Assembly: GCA_964035015.1 (NCBI GenBank)
Contig: OZ036011.1
Span: forward strand, 11,767,394 to 11,831,393
Length of the DNA: 64,000 nucleotides
Reading direction: 5' to 3'
From: Corallium rubrum
Lineage: Eukaryota; Cnidaria; Anthozoa; Scleralcyonacea; Coralliidae
Position 1 is the stretch's first letter. Every line of letters starts with the position of its first letter. The position numbers and the translations under genes are program-made. The notes under the pieces were generated by a model. That model searched no databases and was not told the origin of the DNA. It saw nothing but the letters and a program-made list of their open reading frames with translations. Below, one piece after another: positions 35,803 through 47,808 of the stretch.

Positions 35803-36649
35803 TGAATCTCCTCTGGAGACTGTTAGAACCCTCAAGATTTTGCACATCGCCTTGGCCTTTCCCACGATGATAAGTCACGATACTTAGCGACCTTGAATGT
35901 ACCCATTCTGTTATACACGCCTCACATTCACACGCAATTAGCTATATACAAAGGATGTGATTAATTGCGTGGAAAGGAAATACTGGTAGCCTCTGACCAA
36001 CACGTTGATCATAGTCCAAGTTTCAAGTACCTGGGGATTTTTGGTAAATTTAAGATTTACAATAAAATATTTACATTGGTTTCTTTCTTTATATGTAATG
36101 AATATATTCTCAGAATTTTCCTTCACCTAACTGACTTCCTGGGACATGTAGTGAAATATTACTCATTTCAAAGTGCATAGCCTTAAATAATGTTCTAGTA
36201 ACATGATAGCTAGAGTCATGGATATAGATGGAAACACTTATTATTTTTATATTCTTGAAACAAAATTTACGTAATTAAATTGTAAAAAATAATCTTGTTT
36301 AAAACGTAAAAAACTCAATTATTTTAAAAAAATCACGCGATCTCATCAATGCATTAACACCGTGTAATCGATATCTTTGTTGCATGTTAACCCTTTACTG
36401 GTCACAGTTGGTCTTTTGGCAACTTATTAATTTTACCCTGGCTAACAGCAGACGATTTTACTCGTCAAAGGGAGAGCTCCCGGAAAGCTGGCGAAAAAAA
36501 AATAATGATGTATTTACTCGTGTAAAGACTCCACCGAAACCAAGTTGTTAATTCGTTTGAGAGCCCATTTAATTCTCTGGGTTTAAATTTTAAATGAACC
36601 ACTCTTCCTCGCGTGTATATTACTGCAAAGTATGATAAAGATCTCCTAA

Positions 36650-36837
36650 CAAATAAAACAGAAAGCTCCGTGCATATGTACCCTTATAAAGGCACGTTTG
36701 ACGTCATTTAAACACGAAAGAAGTGTAAAGGCACTTGGCTACGCCTCGTGCCTCTACTCAACTTCTTTCATGTTCAAATGACGTCAAACGAACCTTTATA
36801 AGAGTACATATGCACAGGAGCGATATGTTTTATTTGT
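36650..36837. mobile_element. Foldback element, about 188 bp
   Basis: Arms with AAATAAAACA, GCTCCGTGCATATGTACCC, TTATAAAGGCACGTTTGACG and CGAAAGAAGT fold back on complements ending TGTTTTATTT, around a loop containing CTTGGCTACGCC. Confidence 0.82.
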
Positions 36838-38567
36838 TTTATAAAATAAGAGGAAAAATCAAACTAAAAAAGAGTAAGGAAGTTTTGGAATTTGGCGGGC
36901 TTTTCTGGCCAGCTGACGCCATTCTACGTCATTCATGATTTCTGCTCTCTAAAAATGCACAGAGGGCACCTTATTTTATAATACATTTTAAAACTGTTTT
37001 ATATATTATATATACCTCATGCAATCATTAATTAGCGGCATTAATTAATTATAATTAATGAACATTTTAGTATAAATTAATAATATTTATAATAATTTTA
37101 ATAGACATATGTAATTATATTTCTAATCCATAGCTGATAACCGAAGCGTTTTATTGTTTATTTAAGCAATAAAATGTATATATGAGCAGTGTCTTCATCG
37201 AGTTTACTGTTAATGAACAATCGTGTATTAAAGTAAGCTGTGAAATTGAGACTTGCAACGCCTATATATATCCATGGACCAATATCCACTCAATAGTTGC
37301 CAGACGAATATATCCACTCAATGGTTGACATCTGCATGTGTAGTGTTTCAATGTGCTGTAAAAACACAGTGTTGATTGCATGTCAGATGCTCACGTTATA
37401 ATTGGCTGATTGTTTTTCTTCATTCAATCTTATGTGTCCATATTTTATAGTTTCCTACCAAGCTTTAGTTGTCCTTCAAAATTGCGCACAATTTTAATAA
37501 CTGCTTTTAAAAAGTGGTTAAATTGTCAGGTTCTCTCGGGTTCTTGGCAAACTATGCATGTATTGGATTGTAAACCGCGTTTATCGTTTAACAATTCAAA
37601 TGTACTTTAGTTTATATAAGATAAGTTATGTCAACACGAAATGACCATTAAATCAACACTACCCACCGCCGTCTATATACATACAAGCAGGAAAGACTGA
37701 AAAAGAAAGAGGAAAAAAACATAAATTGACTTAATGAATACCAGACAAGCCAGCAAAAACTGAAAGGACCACCCTCAGAGGACAAGCCATCGAAAGTGTC
37801 TTTGGTTAAATATTACAACATGAAAAACAGTCAGAAAGGTTAAATGTAATTCTTCCTTCCGTGTTTAGAATTACTTTATAAATTTTTCATTATTAAATTA
37901 TGTCTCAACACAGTCTTCAATTGACCTCTTTCGACAAAGATGTTATTGTGTTACATGTGTAATAGCAAGCTAATTACATTGGTTAGCTATAACTTTATAT
38001 CATGTGAGATAAAGGAAAGATCTGGAGAGCCTCGCTTGAATTAAAATATTGAAGGACAGATGGTCACTTTATTAGATAAACTTTGGTTTTGTCTGTCTCA
38101 ACCTTGAACATTGTGTCTTGCTCTTTGTTTATAAGTGATACAATCCGGAAATATCTAAATAACTCTGTCTGTCAGATTATTAAGCCGTTTGTGGTTATAC
38201 TAATAACCGACAGTCTGCGTAGGACAGAATTTCGCACTAGATTGAACTTAAAACTAAAGAAAAACGATTTAATCTTGCAATGCTAGCAAAGCAAAAGTGT
38301 TTCACAGAGGAACTCAGTGTCTTTCAAGGTAACGAGATATTTGACCTAACTAAGCTGTACTTCAGATCGTGTTTGATTAAGTGTCGTAAAACGTTCCAAA
38401 AATTTTGATGTCATCATCAGATAAATCCTTACTGCCTTCCTGTTAATTACCGATTAAGAAAAGCAGGCCTGATTCTTGAGTGACTGTCAGTTGATGATCA
38501 GCACTGATAGTAGTACAGTGTAAGTGCTTGAATTCATGTGTTCCTATTAAACAGTACTAGTTAGACA

Positions 38568-39136
38568 ATGTCGTGTCTGTGTGCGTCTTATTATACCGAC
38601 GAAGCACGCCACTCACGCGATATTGACAAGGAGATATTCAGAGATGGATTACGTGCTATGAGACAAGTCAAGGTGCTTCTGTTAGGCGCCGGAGAAACTG
38701 GCAAAAGTACGTTCGCCAAACAAATGAGAATAATCTATGGTGAAGATTACGACAAACATGATCTACTCGAGTTTCGTGCTCTTATTTATACCAACGTTTT
38801 CAAAGCAATCCAGGTGCTAGTCGACGCACGAGAAAAACTGGATATACCATGGGGCAACAGGAGAAACGATTCAAAAGCACAAACGTTGCTGCAATGGAAA
38901 ATACCAAGACGCGTTGAACAGAACGTCTTTCTGGCCAATGCAGATCTTTTGCATCGTTTGTGGAAAGATAAAGGAATCCAACAAGCTTATAGTCGACGAC
39001 GAGAGTACCAATTGGTATGTTTTCTTAATGTTATTGCGGTCAACGTTTTAATATTAGCGCAATGGTGTCTTGTGATTTGATCAGTAAGTACTGGCAATAT
39101 ATTTTCAACACTTTGCTTGGAACAGATTACGCTAAT

Positions 39137-39203
<67 letters not shown>

Positions 39204-39423
39204 GAAACTAAATAATGAAGTCGAAAAGTTATTTTTATTAAGGTAATCGCGTTGCTAGTTAACGACATGCGCGAACGTTCTTCAAGTGTAAATTTACGTT
39301 CAGAAAATATTTCTAATGACTTCTTCACGGGGATGGAATTAACACTTGTTAAAGCAATTATTTTATGAGTTATAACCATAGTTATGGAAACTCTAAGGAA
39401 ACGCTTACGGGTTATAATGTATG

Positions 39424-39476
<53 letters not shown>

Positions 39477-39484
39477 CATACAGT

Positions 39485-39544
<60 letters not shown>

Positions 39545-40427
39545 AAACTCATTAATAATTCATGAGGAAAACACAAAGAAAATCTGTACCGTGTCGGTGG
39601 TTTGGATATCGGAGGAAGAAATTACATAAATTAAGCAGACTTTTATCCCGATTTTCTCTCAAAATACTGATTTGTTTGAGATGCTATATCATACACTCGG
39701 AGGAGTGTTTCATCAGGATATCTCAAACTCATTAATAATTCATGAGGAAAACACAAAGAAAATCAGTACCGTGTCGGTGGTTTGGATATCGGAGGAAGAA
39801 ATTACATAAATTAAGCAAACTTTTATCCCGATTTTCTCTTAAAATACTGATTTGTTTGAGATACTATATCACACACTCGGAGGAGTGTTTCATCAGGAAA
39901 TCCAAACACCTCGAAGTTTGTTCAAAAACCTTGGGTTCGCCTCGGTTTTCAACAAACATCTTTGCTTGGATATCCTGATGAAACACTCCTCCTCGTGTAG
40001 GATATATTACATATATATATATTGCCGGCACCACGCTGCGGGATTGGAATGTCAATCAGTTTTTTGGCAACTTTGTTTCTTAAATGAAACCAGTTCTAGC
40101 TGGGAATATGCGCAACGTCTGTGTGCTTGCATGGTGAAAGCTGTTCTAGTCAGAATACTCGTGATGCAGGTTACTAGTGGTATACGTATTTATACGAAGT
40201 CTTATTCATTTGCCCGTGTAAGGAGTTGTATATATAGAGGATATTACACAGTGGTGCGAAGATATGGATTTTATCTTCGAGTGGTGAAAAAAAGATTTTA
40301 TGAATGAGCGTAGCGAATGAGTGAAATATCGCAAAAAGAGGTGAAATTCTTAATGACGTCATCGATATCTTCACTAGTGAGCACATGGAAAATACGACAC
40401 TGCTTTTACTCTCGTAAAACACTCGCA

Positions 40428-40518
<91 letters not shown>

Positions 40519-43500
40519 TTAACTAAATAAATAAGTGAGCTGGATAAGTCAAGTACGTGTCTCCCCCAAAAAGATGGAGCCTATTTCTTCTCTATATAGC
40601 CTGTGAGTCGAGGAATTCAGGAAAGGACTATAATGACTAATATATATCATAATATTTTTGTAATTAATAATCTGCATGCTTTCCTTTTTTGTCTTCTGCG
40701 ATCGTTTGTCTGAACTAATGACGAAATGAAAAACGTTCAGACATATGTATATTAAGACGCCGGCACATAATATATATGCATGAGCATTGGATGAACATTA
40801 TGAAAACCTGCATGTTCCACACATGCGTGCGTCCTTTGTAATTCAGTTGGTTCATAGGTCAATGAGTGTGTCTAGCCGAACATTCGAATTCAAAAGAGAG
40901 TTCAAAACTGCAAACAGAGTGAGATGAGGGATAAACCTTCATGCAATCAGCAACCATTTCTTATTTTGAAATTTCTGGTTCAGTTTTCTACATTCAACCC
41001 AGAATTCATTAGGTTGGCTGATTTGGAGTGTTTGACGCATATAGAAAGATGACATGACTACTTTTTTAGCAACTATAAATGCTCAAGCAAAGACGTGTAA
41101 ACAAACTTCTAATTACCTCCGTCGGTAATTAAACGTTACCACAAACAAATTGTGGTCATGAGAGAGGAAATGTTTAGCATGAACGAGTTTCATTTTGGCA
41201 TCAAATTTTGGCAAACAATCCATGTTCCAAGTCCTCAGCAAAAACATAAACTGATTAATTTACGTCTGCCACTCTGCCGTCTGATACGTTTGACGCCAGC
41301 ACTGCAGGACCTTGAACGCCACTTCAAGGATGATAACGACGATAAACGATAAAAAATGAACACGATAGTTTTAAGAGAGGTCTACGCCCGAGATGGTATA
41401 GAAAAACTTATCCATTGTGTCATAGTCCCTAAAATTATATTGTCTGGAGACGCGGCGAACATCAAAGCGGTTAACAATGAGCTACAATTTAGGTTGAGGG
41501 TGGCAAATAAGGTGCACAATCTTTTGTTTTACGTTCATTAATATTTATAAAACAACGCTGCTATTGGTTGATTGCTTCATTATACCAAAAATACAATGTG
41601 TTCAGCAAGCGTTAAGGTGAAATAAGGTGCACAAACGTGAACAAAAACCTAGAAAAACTTTGGCCGCGTTTCCAGACAATTTATTTCTAGGGACTATGAT
41701 TGTGTTAACCTATAAATCGTATCCACGCGTTCTATTTAAAATTACTTTAATGCATGCTAGCAATTGAAAAAAACTTACCAAAAATTATTAAATATTTCAT
41801 TGCCTTCCAGAACGCTCGTACTCTGGTGTCGTGATATGACTCGATTAGATAACTGTTTTTTTTTTAATCGTGCAATGGTCCAAGGACCGGTTTTGGCAAG
41901 AGTTAGTGTTATATTGCTAGCTGCGCCAAACTAATCCGTTGCTCATTAAATAATATCGGATAACAAGGAAAAAGACAAAGTTTCCAAAGTATAAAGGATT
42001 AGACTTAAAAGCTTAACTTTCAGTTCTTTACAAACTTGATGAAACATTAATCAAAATATGCAATAATCCAAATAATCCAAACTTTGCACAAGTATAATTA
42101 TCATAAAAGTTTATAAAATAACATGTATACTACGCGAGCCCTGATTGGTCAATTGCCGTGTTTGCATCAGAGTATCCAAACACGGAAAATTCCCACCAAA
42201 ACGATTTTTTTTAAATGTCGGACAGTAAATCATATTCACTTGTGATTATTTTATAAAAGAAATACCAAATGGTTTTTTCCATGTTTGGAGACTCTTATCC
42301 AAACACTTGGGAAACTGCTCGACTTTCGAAAAGCTAAAAACACTCGCCTACGGCTCGTGTTTTGTTACGCTTTTCTCCAGTCTCGCAATTTCCCGCGTGT
42401 TTGGATCAGAGTATCCAAACACGGAAAACCATTTCGTATTTCTTCAACACTCCACTGTGCGCATCATGTTGTTGCTACGGAAACCGTTTAGAACCACGAG
42501 CATTTTTTCTAAACAATTAAAATATTAATTTTATGTTTCTTTTCAAAAGAATATGATTGAAAATTCGAAATACAATATCTGTGTATCTACAAATATTCAT
42601 GTCAATGTATTGCAGTAAAAGTTGTTCTATCAAGAAAAAATAAACATCTTTCTTTTACTGTTTTACAAATGGAAGGCGCCTGTTTGCATGGAAACAACAT
42701 AATGTGAACGTTGGAGTGTATTTTTCCCATAACTATCCTTGTGCAAAGTTTGAATTATTGAATTATTTTTACCTCTTAGTTTCAGAGATATTAGTCATTT
42801 TGTAAATCTTATTTTGGCCTGTGTGAGTAAATGACGTCACGAGGCACCTAATTTACATGTTTCAGAAACTTAAATATCTCGAGAACGAGACAATATTTTG
42901 AGAAACTGAAAACGCCGGTATTCTTCATTTGGAAATTATAGTTTACTGGTATCAATACTAGATTCACGATTTTTTCGTCTTAGTGACACTTTAATCTGAA
43001 AAGACATCTCACGACTGAAAAGTTTGTTTCGCGCAACAGATATCCTCCTTGTACAATTTTCAGCAAAAAATTCACGCGATCGCGCAATTTGGTGACAATT
43101 CTGCCGCGCATGAGCAAACAAGGGTCAAGGTCCATATTAACCGCGACCACGAAATTTTTAAGCTATTTAGTACAATAAAAACCGACTGGGCGTTATAAAC
43201 ATGGATGCAGGCCAATGCCGAGGTCAATGAGTTTGTAGTTGCATTTTTCTTAACTGGTTTCGGTTTCGGTTATTATTTCAATGCCAAAGACTCAAAGTTG
43301 AATTTCTTGAACCTTAACTCAAAAACAATATTTTCTAAACCTTGGGTATTTAAAGAAGGTTTTCCCAGTTTAAGTTAAAGCCACGTTGACGTTGTTTTTT
43401 CTCGAACTATAGTCTCCTTCACCCGTATTATCACAGTGGTATTATTAACATACGTCATCGTCTTCATCTATTTATTGAAAAACTCTGAATATCTTCGGAA

Positions 43501-46500
43501 TTATATAACGCAATGACTTGAAACTGTGGTTGTATGCCTGTTTAATTAACATAATAGACGAGGTTAGTCAATCTTAATATTCCAGGAACAAACAGGATGT
43601 CAAGATACGGAAAAACTATAAATGTCAATCTTCTGTAAATTCAAGAATTCTTTCAACTGGTAAAATAGTTTATAATTTTGAATTGTATTTTTCACTGCAT
43701 ATATACACTTTAAAGCAAGTGATGTCTTCATGCACGTTCACCAATTCCAGTGATATTAACTTAACCTACTCGCTTACTACAAGTACAGTATTGGCGCTAC
43801 TGACAGTAAATAAACTACAACAGTACGTAGTGCAAGATACTTTCCATAATCGACGCATAAGAACATTGCAGTCCGAAACATAAACAAACCTTATAAACTG
43901 TAGATATATCACGTGTAAAATATCCCAAAGATCTAAAGAATTCAAGGATTTCATTCCCGTAAATATTCGCAGTAGTTCGACGCTTAAAATTTTCATGAAT
44001 GACGCATGATCTGTCATGAGTATTTCCTGTACTCTTAGACCACAAGAATTTCATAAAAAAAATTATTAAAATAATTCAGGTATTAACATTAACACGTACT
44101 ATATTTCATTAAAAAATTCCCAGTATACGTACTTCGATGCCAAGTACTAATGTCTAGCGAAGTATAATAAGTGTATTAGTGTAGTAAATCGCCTTGCATT
44201 AGACAAAGTAAAACCGTCTGGCGTTAGAATAAAATTGTCTGGCATTACGAGAAATTAGTTAAAATCCTGTTAAGACAGTCAAGACACAAACAACTCAACT
44301 CTCGTGCCTTCGCAGGCAGCATTGCAATAAGTAGTGAAGTGCTCACCCCACGCAGTGAACGCGTTGACGTCAACACAGTCAAGATGTGTGCTTTTAGACA
44401 TGTTGCCACATGCTGTAGAACTGCGCAGGCGTCTGGTACAATGGCAGACTATCGTACTAGAAATGCTAGCTTTAACTGAATAGTTTCAAAAACTATCTAG
44501 TATTGAATGAGTGTACCTGAAAGTTAATTTGAAACGTAGAACTAAAAATAGTGGGTCAATATTTTTGGTAGTGGCCAGACATACTCCCAAAGTTCTCCTC
44601 CAAAAAATGACAATCTTCAGTCCTAATCGATTTAGCGATAACACTGAAGCTAAAAGTAGTTTGTTTCCTTTTTACAGCCAGACTCCACGAAATATTTCAT
44701 GGAAAGATTGCCCATTATACGAGAAGAGGTAAATTACCCCATTATATATATATATAAAATAACATCTTGAATGTGTGTATTCTGATCAGGGACGTGGCGA
44801 AGGAATCACGATTTGGGAGGGGGGGTCGCACCCCTCCACACCCCAGACACCCCAGTCAACACGCCCCTGATTCTGATTGGTTAAGAGCCGTGTTACACGG
44901 AAAATCAGTGGAGTGCCTTTTCCGGAAGAAAAAAAGGTTGTCTGGAAGGCGGCCAAACGTTTATGTTTTGTGACGTCAACGGCTCGCGAATGCCGCGTGG
45001 TGTGTGAACGAATACGACAAAATAGACGAATTCAGTTGAATAAGATGTTAATTTTGAACGTAGTGTAAAATGAATGTGATACTGTAGTACACACCATTCA
45101 AAAAACATCTCGTTCAACAGAATTCGTCGATTTCGTTCACATGCCACGCTGCATTCCTGAGCCGTATTCAACACAAAAGAAACAATTTTTAAATATATTT
45201 CCACGAATTATTTTATAACATAAATAGAAAACATGTTTCCCTGCTTCCTTTGAGCTATAAAAATGCTTGTAAAAGTTTATAGAACTAACTAGTTGTGGAA
45301 AAACTTTCTTTTCCTCTTCCGACTTTAACATTCACTTCGTTTGCTCAGTTCGTGCCCAGTACGAAAATTAAGATTTGTTTTTCTCGTTCCCAGTGTTTTG
45401 TCCTTTGGGGTTTCTAAGTTTGTTAATAAAATAAGATATCTTCACCAAAGAGTAGAATTCCTAAACACAAATTTATATTTTAGTCTATCGCCATGTATTC
45501 AATTTACGAAAGCCAGTACAGTGTCAGTAATGCCAATAATACAATGAAATTACGACATTAGCAATGCAGCTTGAACCAATACAATATTTAAAGCTATTCT
45601 ACAATAGTTTGAACCTGTTGTTAGTATATCTGAATAGAATATTCAGCGAAAGACTACAATTTTGAGAAGAGCAACGAAACAGAACAAACATGTCTTCGTC
45701 TTGTCGATATTTCTCAACATAACTCACAGTTCAATGTACTTTCAGTGCTACAAAAACACATAAAACTCTATTCTTACCTTATATGAAGCACAAGAACATT
45801 TATAAGTCCACTTGGTCCTTTTCTCTTTGGTTTTTCAAAGCAATTCTTCAAGCATATTTAGTCATTTGTTAAAATCTTGTTTTGAAATATTTCTCATTCT
45901 TACATGAAAAAGAGCGCGAAAACTAAACTAGGACCCAGACCCTAGACAAACGGAGATGGCGAATTCAAAATGGCGTCTTCGCTAAATTGTTGCAACGTGC
46001 TGGCATGTAGGCCTGAAGTGCGTATAGTTCCAGTCTTCTACGGGGTCTGGCCACTGATCTCAAATAATAGACTCATTATACTGGCTAGAGCATCCGGTGC
46101 TCGCTGTGAAGTCGGAATAAATTAGCGGCGGCTATTTCAGGTGGGACCCACTTGGTTTTCATACAGCCACTTTTAAGTTCTCCCATAGCGACAGATACAT
46201 GTCACAAAAATTTAGCTGGTTTTCGTTAAAAATCCGATCATTTAAAGCGAAAACCAGAGGCGAAAACTATGATTCAGCAATATTGTGGGTCCCACCGGAT
46301 ATGGCCGCCGCGAGATTTTTAGCCTCACTTCCGACTTCAATTTTTGCCACGCGCGAAACAATAGATGCTCTATCCAGTATAATGAGTATATTATTTGAGA
46401 TCAGTGGGTCTGGCCAAGTCTGATTTGGTCAAAAGACCGCGTAGGAGTCTGGAACTGCACGTACTTCAGGCCTACACGTCCGCCATGTTTGGCTTCAATC

Positions 46501-47237
46501 TTTGCCTGGTGAATGACCAGCAGACATCACTCCAGTTATATGTACAGAGCTCACTGTGTTGAACAAGCCTTTGGAAAGCACGATTACTATTTTATTTATT
46601 TACACATATTTATAAATGCATTACTTCTACAATGACGTCTTTTATTTTTTGTCATTTTTTTCCGTCTCAGAATTATCTACCCACGAAAGAAGACGTGCTA
46701 CGTTCGAGGAAGATCTCGCGTGGAATTATTGAGTACCATACTGAAGTGTCGCAAATACCATTTATGTTTGTTGATGTTGGAGGACAGCGACACTATCGGC
46801 AAAAATGGATTCTCTGTTTTGAAAATGTTACCACCGTCCTTTTCTTCGTTTCGGCAAGCGAGTACGACGAAGTTTTAGCGGAAGATCGACAAACTAATCG
46901 CTTACAAGAATCCTGCGACCTTTTTAACGACATAGTGAACAGTATTACGTTTAGCAGTACGCATGTCATAATCTTCTTTAACAAAACCGATCAAATGCGC
47001 GAGAAAATTCAACATTCAGATATCACAAACTATTTTCCATCATTCAAAGGAAATCCAAGGGAGGAAACGGATGTGAAAGTATTCCTTCGCACGATGTTTG
47101 AAAACATAAGAATGGATAATTCAAAAACTCTTTTTCATCATTTCACGACTGCCATCGACACAAACAACATAAAATTTGTGTTTGAAGCAGTCAAGCAAAT
47201 TATCCTTCAATCAAATCTCGAGCATATCTTACTGTGA
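38568..47237 (+). CDS. G-protein alpha subunit, G12/13 class (one small internal exon not located)
   Basis: Exon 38568-39014 (149 codons) and exon 46671-47237 (188 codons plus TGA); both flanking splice sites are good and phase 0. In G12/13 genes a short exon of about 17 codons joins them; I did not find it with confidence in 39015-46670, so the total is about 354 aa. Visible: N-terminal Cys residues (MSCLC) suited to palmitoylation; P-loop GAGETGKST, with Thr where Ser is usual; VDAREKLDIPWG, a G12/13 signature; switch I LRSRKISRG, keeping the catalytic Arg but with Ser for the Mg-binding Thr; DVGGQR with the catalytic Gln; FFNKTD; and TTAIDT near the C-terminus. It couples receptors to RhoGEF/Rho signalling in better-known species. 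The sequence is divergent but keeps its key residues, apart from those Ser/Thr swaps. Confidence 0.9.
39140..39199. repeat. (TA)n microsatellite
   Basis: Uninterrupted TA run in the G-alpha intron. Further TA runs lie at 39427-39474, 39488-39543 and 40431-40516. Confidence 0.97.
39541..39900. repeat. 180-bp tandem duplication next to TA runs
   Basis: Units 39541-39720 and 39721-39900 are nearly identical (from TMTCAAACTCATTAATAATT to TGTTTCATCAGGAWA). A third, inverted piece of the end (GATATCCTGATGAAACACTC) follows at about 39969-39990, making a foldback with the second unit. Confidence 0.92.
40431..40516. repeat. (TA)n microsatellite
   Basis: About 43 TA units. The segment just before it (40240-40430: GATATGGATTTTATCTTCGA, then AATGAGCGTAGCGAATGAG) resembles a dispersed repeat of cnidarian-like character (recollection, not searched). 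Confidence 0.95.
42163..42435. repeat. Nested foldbacks around GTGTTTGGATCAGAGTATCC
   Basis: A palindromic CCGTGTTTG...CCAAACACGG block recurs at 42163-42193 and about 42398-42426, with a related inverted piece at about 42281-42312. The outer block pair is direct and the inner one inverted. In the G-alpha intron. Confidence 0.7.
44787..44869. mobile_element. Minimal hAT MITE, 83 bp
   Basis: CAGGGACGTGGCG...CACGCCCCTG ends with a perfect 8-bp duplication ATTCTGAT (44779-44786 and 44870-44877). G/C-rich centre. Confidence 0.9.
44980..45164. mobile_element. Foldback element, 185 bp
   Basis: Arms CGGCTCGCGAATGCCGCGTG and GTGTGAACGAA...GACGAATTC fold on the complement ending GAGCCG, with about 85% match by eye. 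Confidence 0.8.
46006..46476. mobile_element. Foldback element, 471 bp
   Basis: Inverted ends TGTAGGCCTGAAGTRCGTRY with long arms (AGTTCCAG, TCTGGCC, ACTGATCTCAAATAATA, GTGGGACCCAC). It lies 195 bp upstream of the last G-alpha exon. Confidence 0.85.
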
Positions 47238-47808
47238 AAGAACACAGGAAAGAAAAACACGATATGGAAATTCTATTAGTAAAGTAGTATATTTACACCT
47301 TCAGATACTATATTACTACATGCTCTTAAGTTTTTGTGGAATAGCCGTCCCTCTTGTCTTATTCAATATTTTTCAGTGACGCATTTTTTGTTGAACATAA
47401 AGATAAGTGAAGGTTAAATATTAGTTTCATATCTGAGTCGATTACCTTTGTTCTTTGTTAACCTGCAGTATATGAAAAAGTTACGACAAGCTATTTAATA
47501 AATGTGTTTTTTTGCTTTGTGTTTATATTTTTTAAAAAATAACATATTGTAAATACGACTTATTAATATTTGACAGCAATTTATACAAGTATATACAACT
47601 AGAGGTTTTTGTGTTTTTACGACCAAGGTCACATTAATTCTTTCAAGGTCACATTGTTTTACGAAAGTCAGCACCAGTTTCCTTCGCAGTCGTTCCCCAC
47701 TACTCACTGTGAAGCCTCAAAACACACGCCAGTTTTGTTTACTTGTATACGTTAGACGATATTTATGTTACCTACATATGTTCAACGAGGTACGGACTGT
47801 ACAGTTTC
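47238..47808. other. Convergent spacer G-alpha / CEP95
   Basis: 571 bp between the two stop codons. AT-rich, no gene or repeat recognised; both 3' UTRs must end here. Confidence 0.6.

Larger units (their letters stand above)
33668..38567. other. Repeat-rich intergenic region
   Basis: 4.9 kb between the small membrane protein and G-alpha. It holds foldbacks at 34410-34652, 34701-34996 and 36650-36837 and the TTAA-element pair at 35590-35802. Diverged inverted ends (ATTCTCCGGAGGAGATTCAT at about 35354 and its complement near 35803-35825) surround that pair. A C-rich tract lies at 35430-35570. No gene found. Confidence 0.55.

Noticed and set aside
41152-41541. Two adjacent plus-strand frames of 60-66 codons in the G-alpha intron
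   Set aside because: No splice context or recognisable motif.
41772-41815. IIKYFIAF stretch as the missing G-alpha exon
   Set aside because: Resembles KYFL in other G-alpha proteins, but no acceptor lies at the right place and phase.
43334-43370. LNFLNLNSK stretch as the missing G-alpha exon
   Set aside because: Phase would fit between the known exons, but the acceptor has a poor pyrimidine tract and the conserved residues do not align well.
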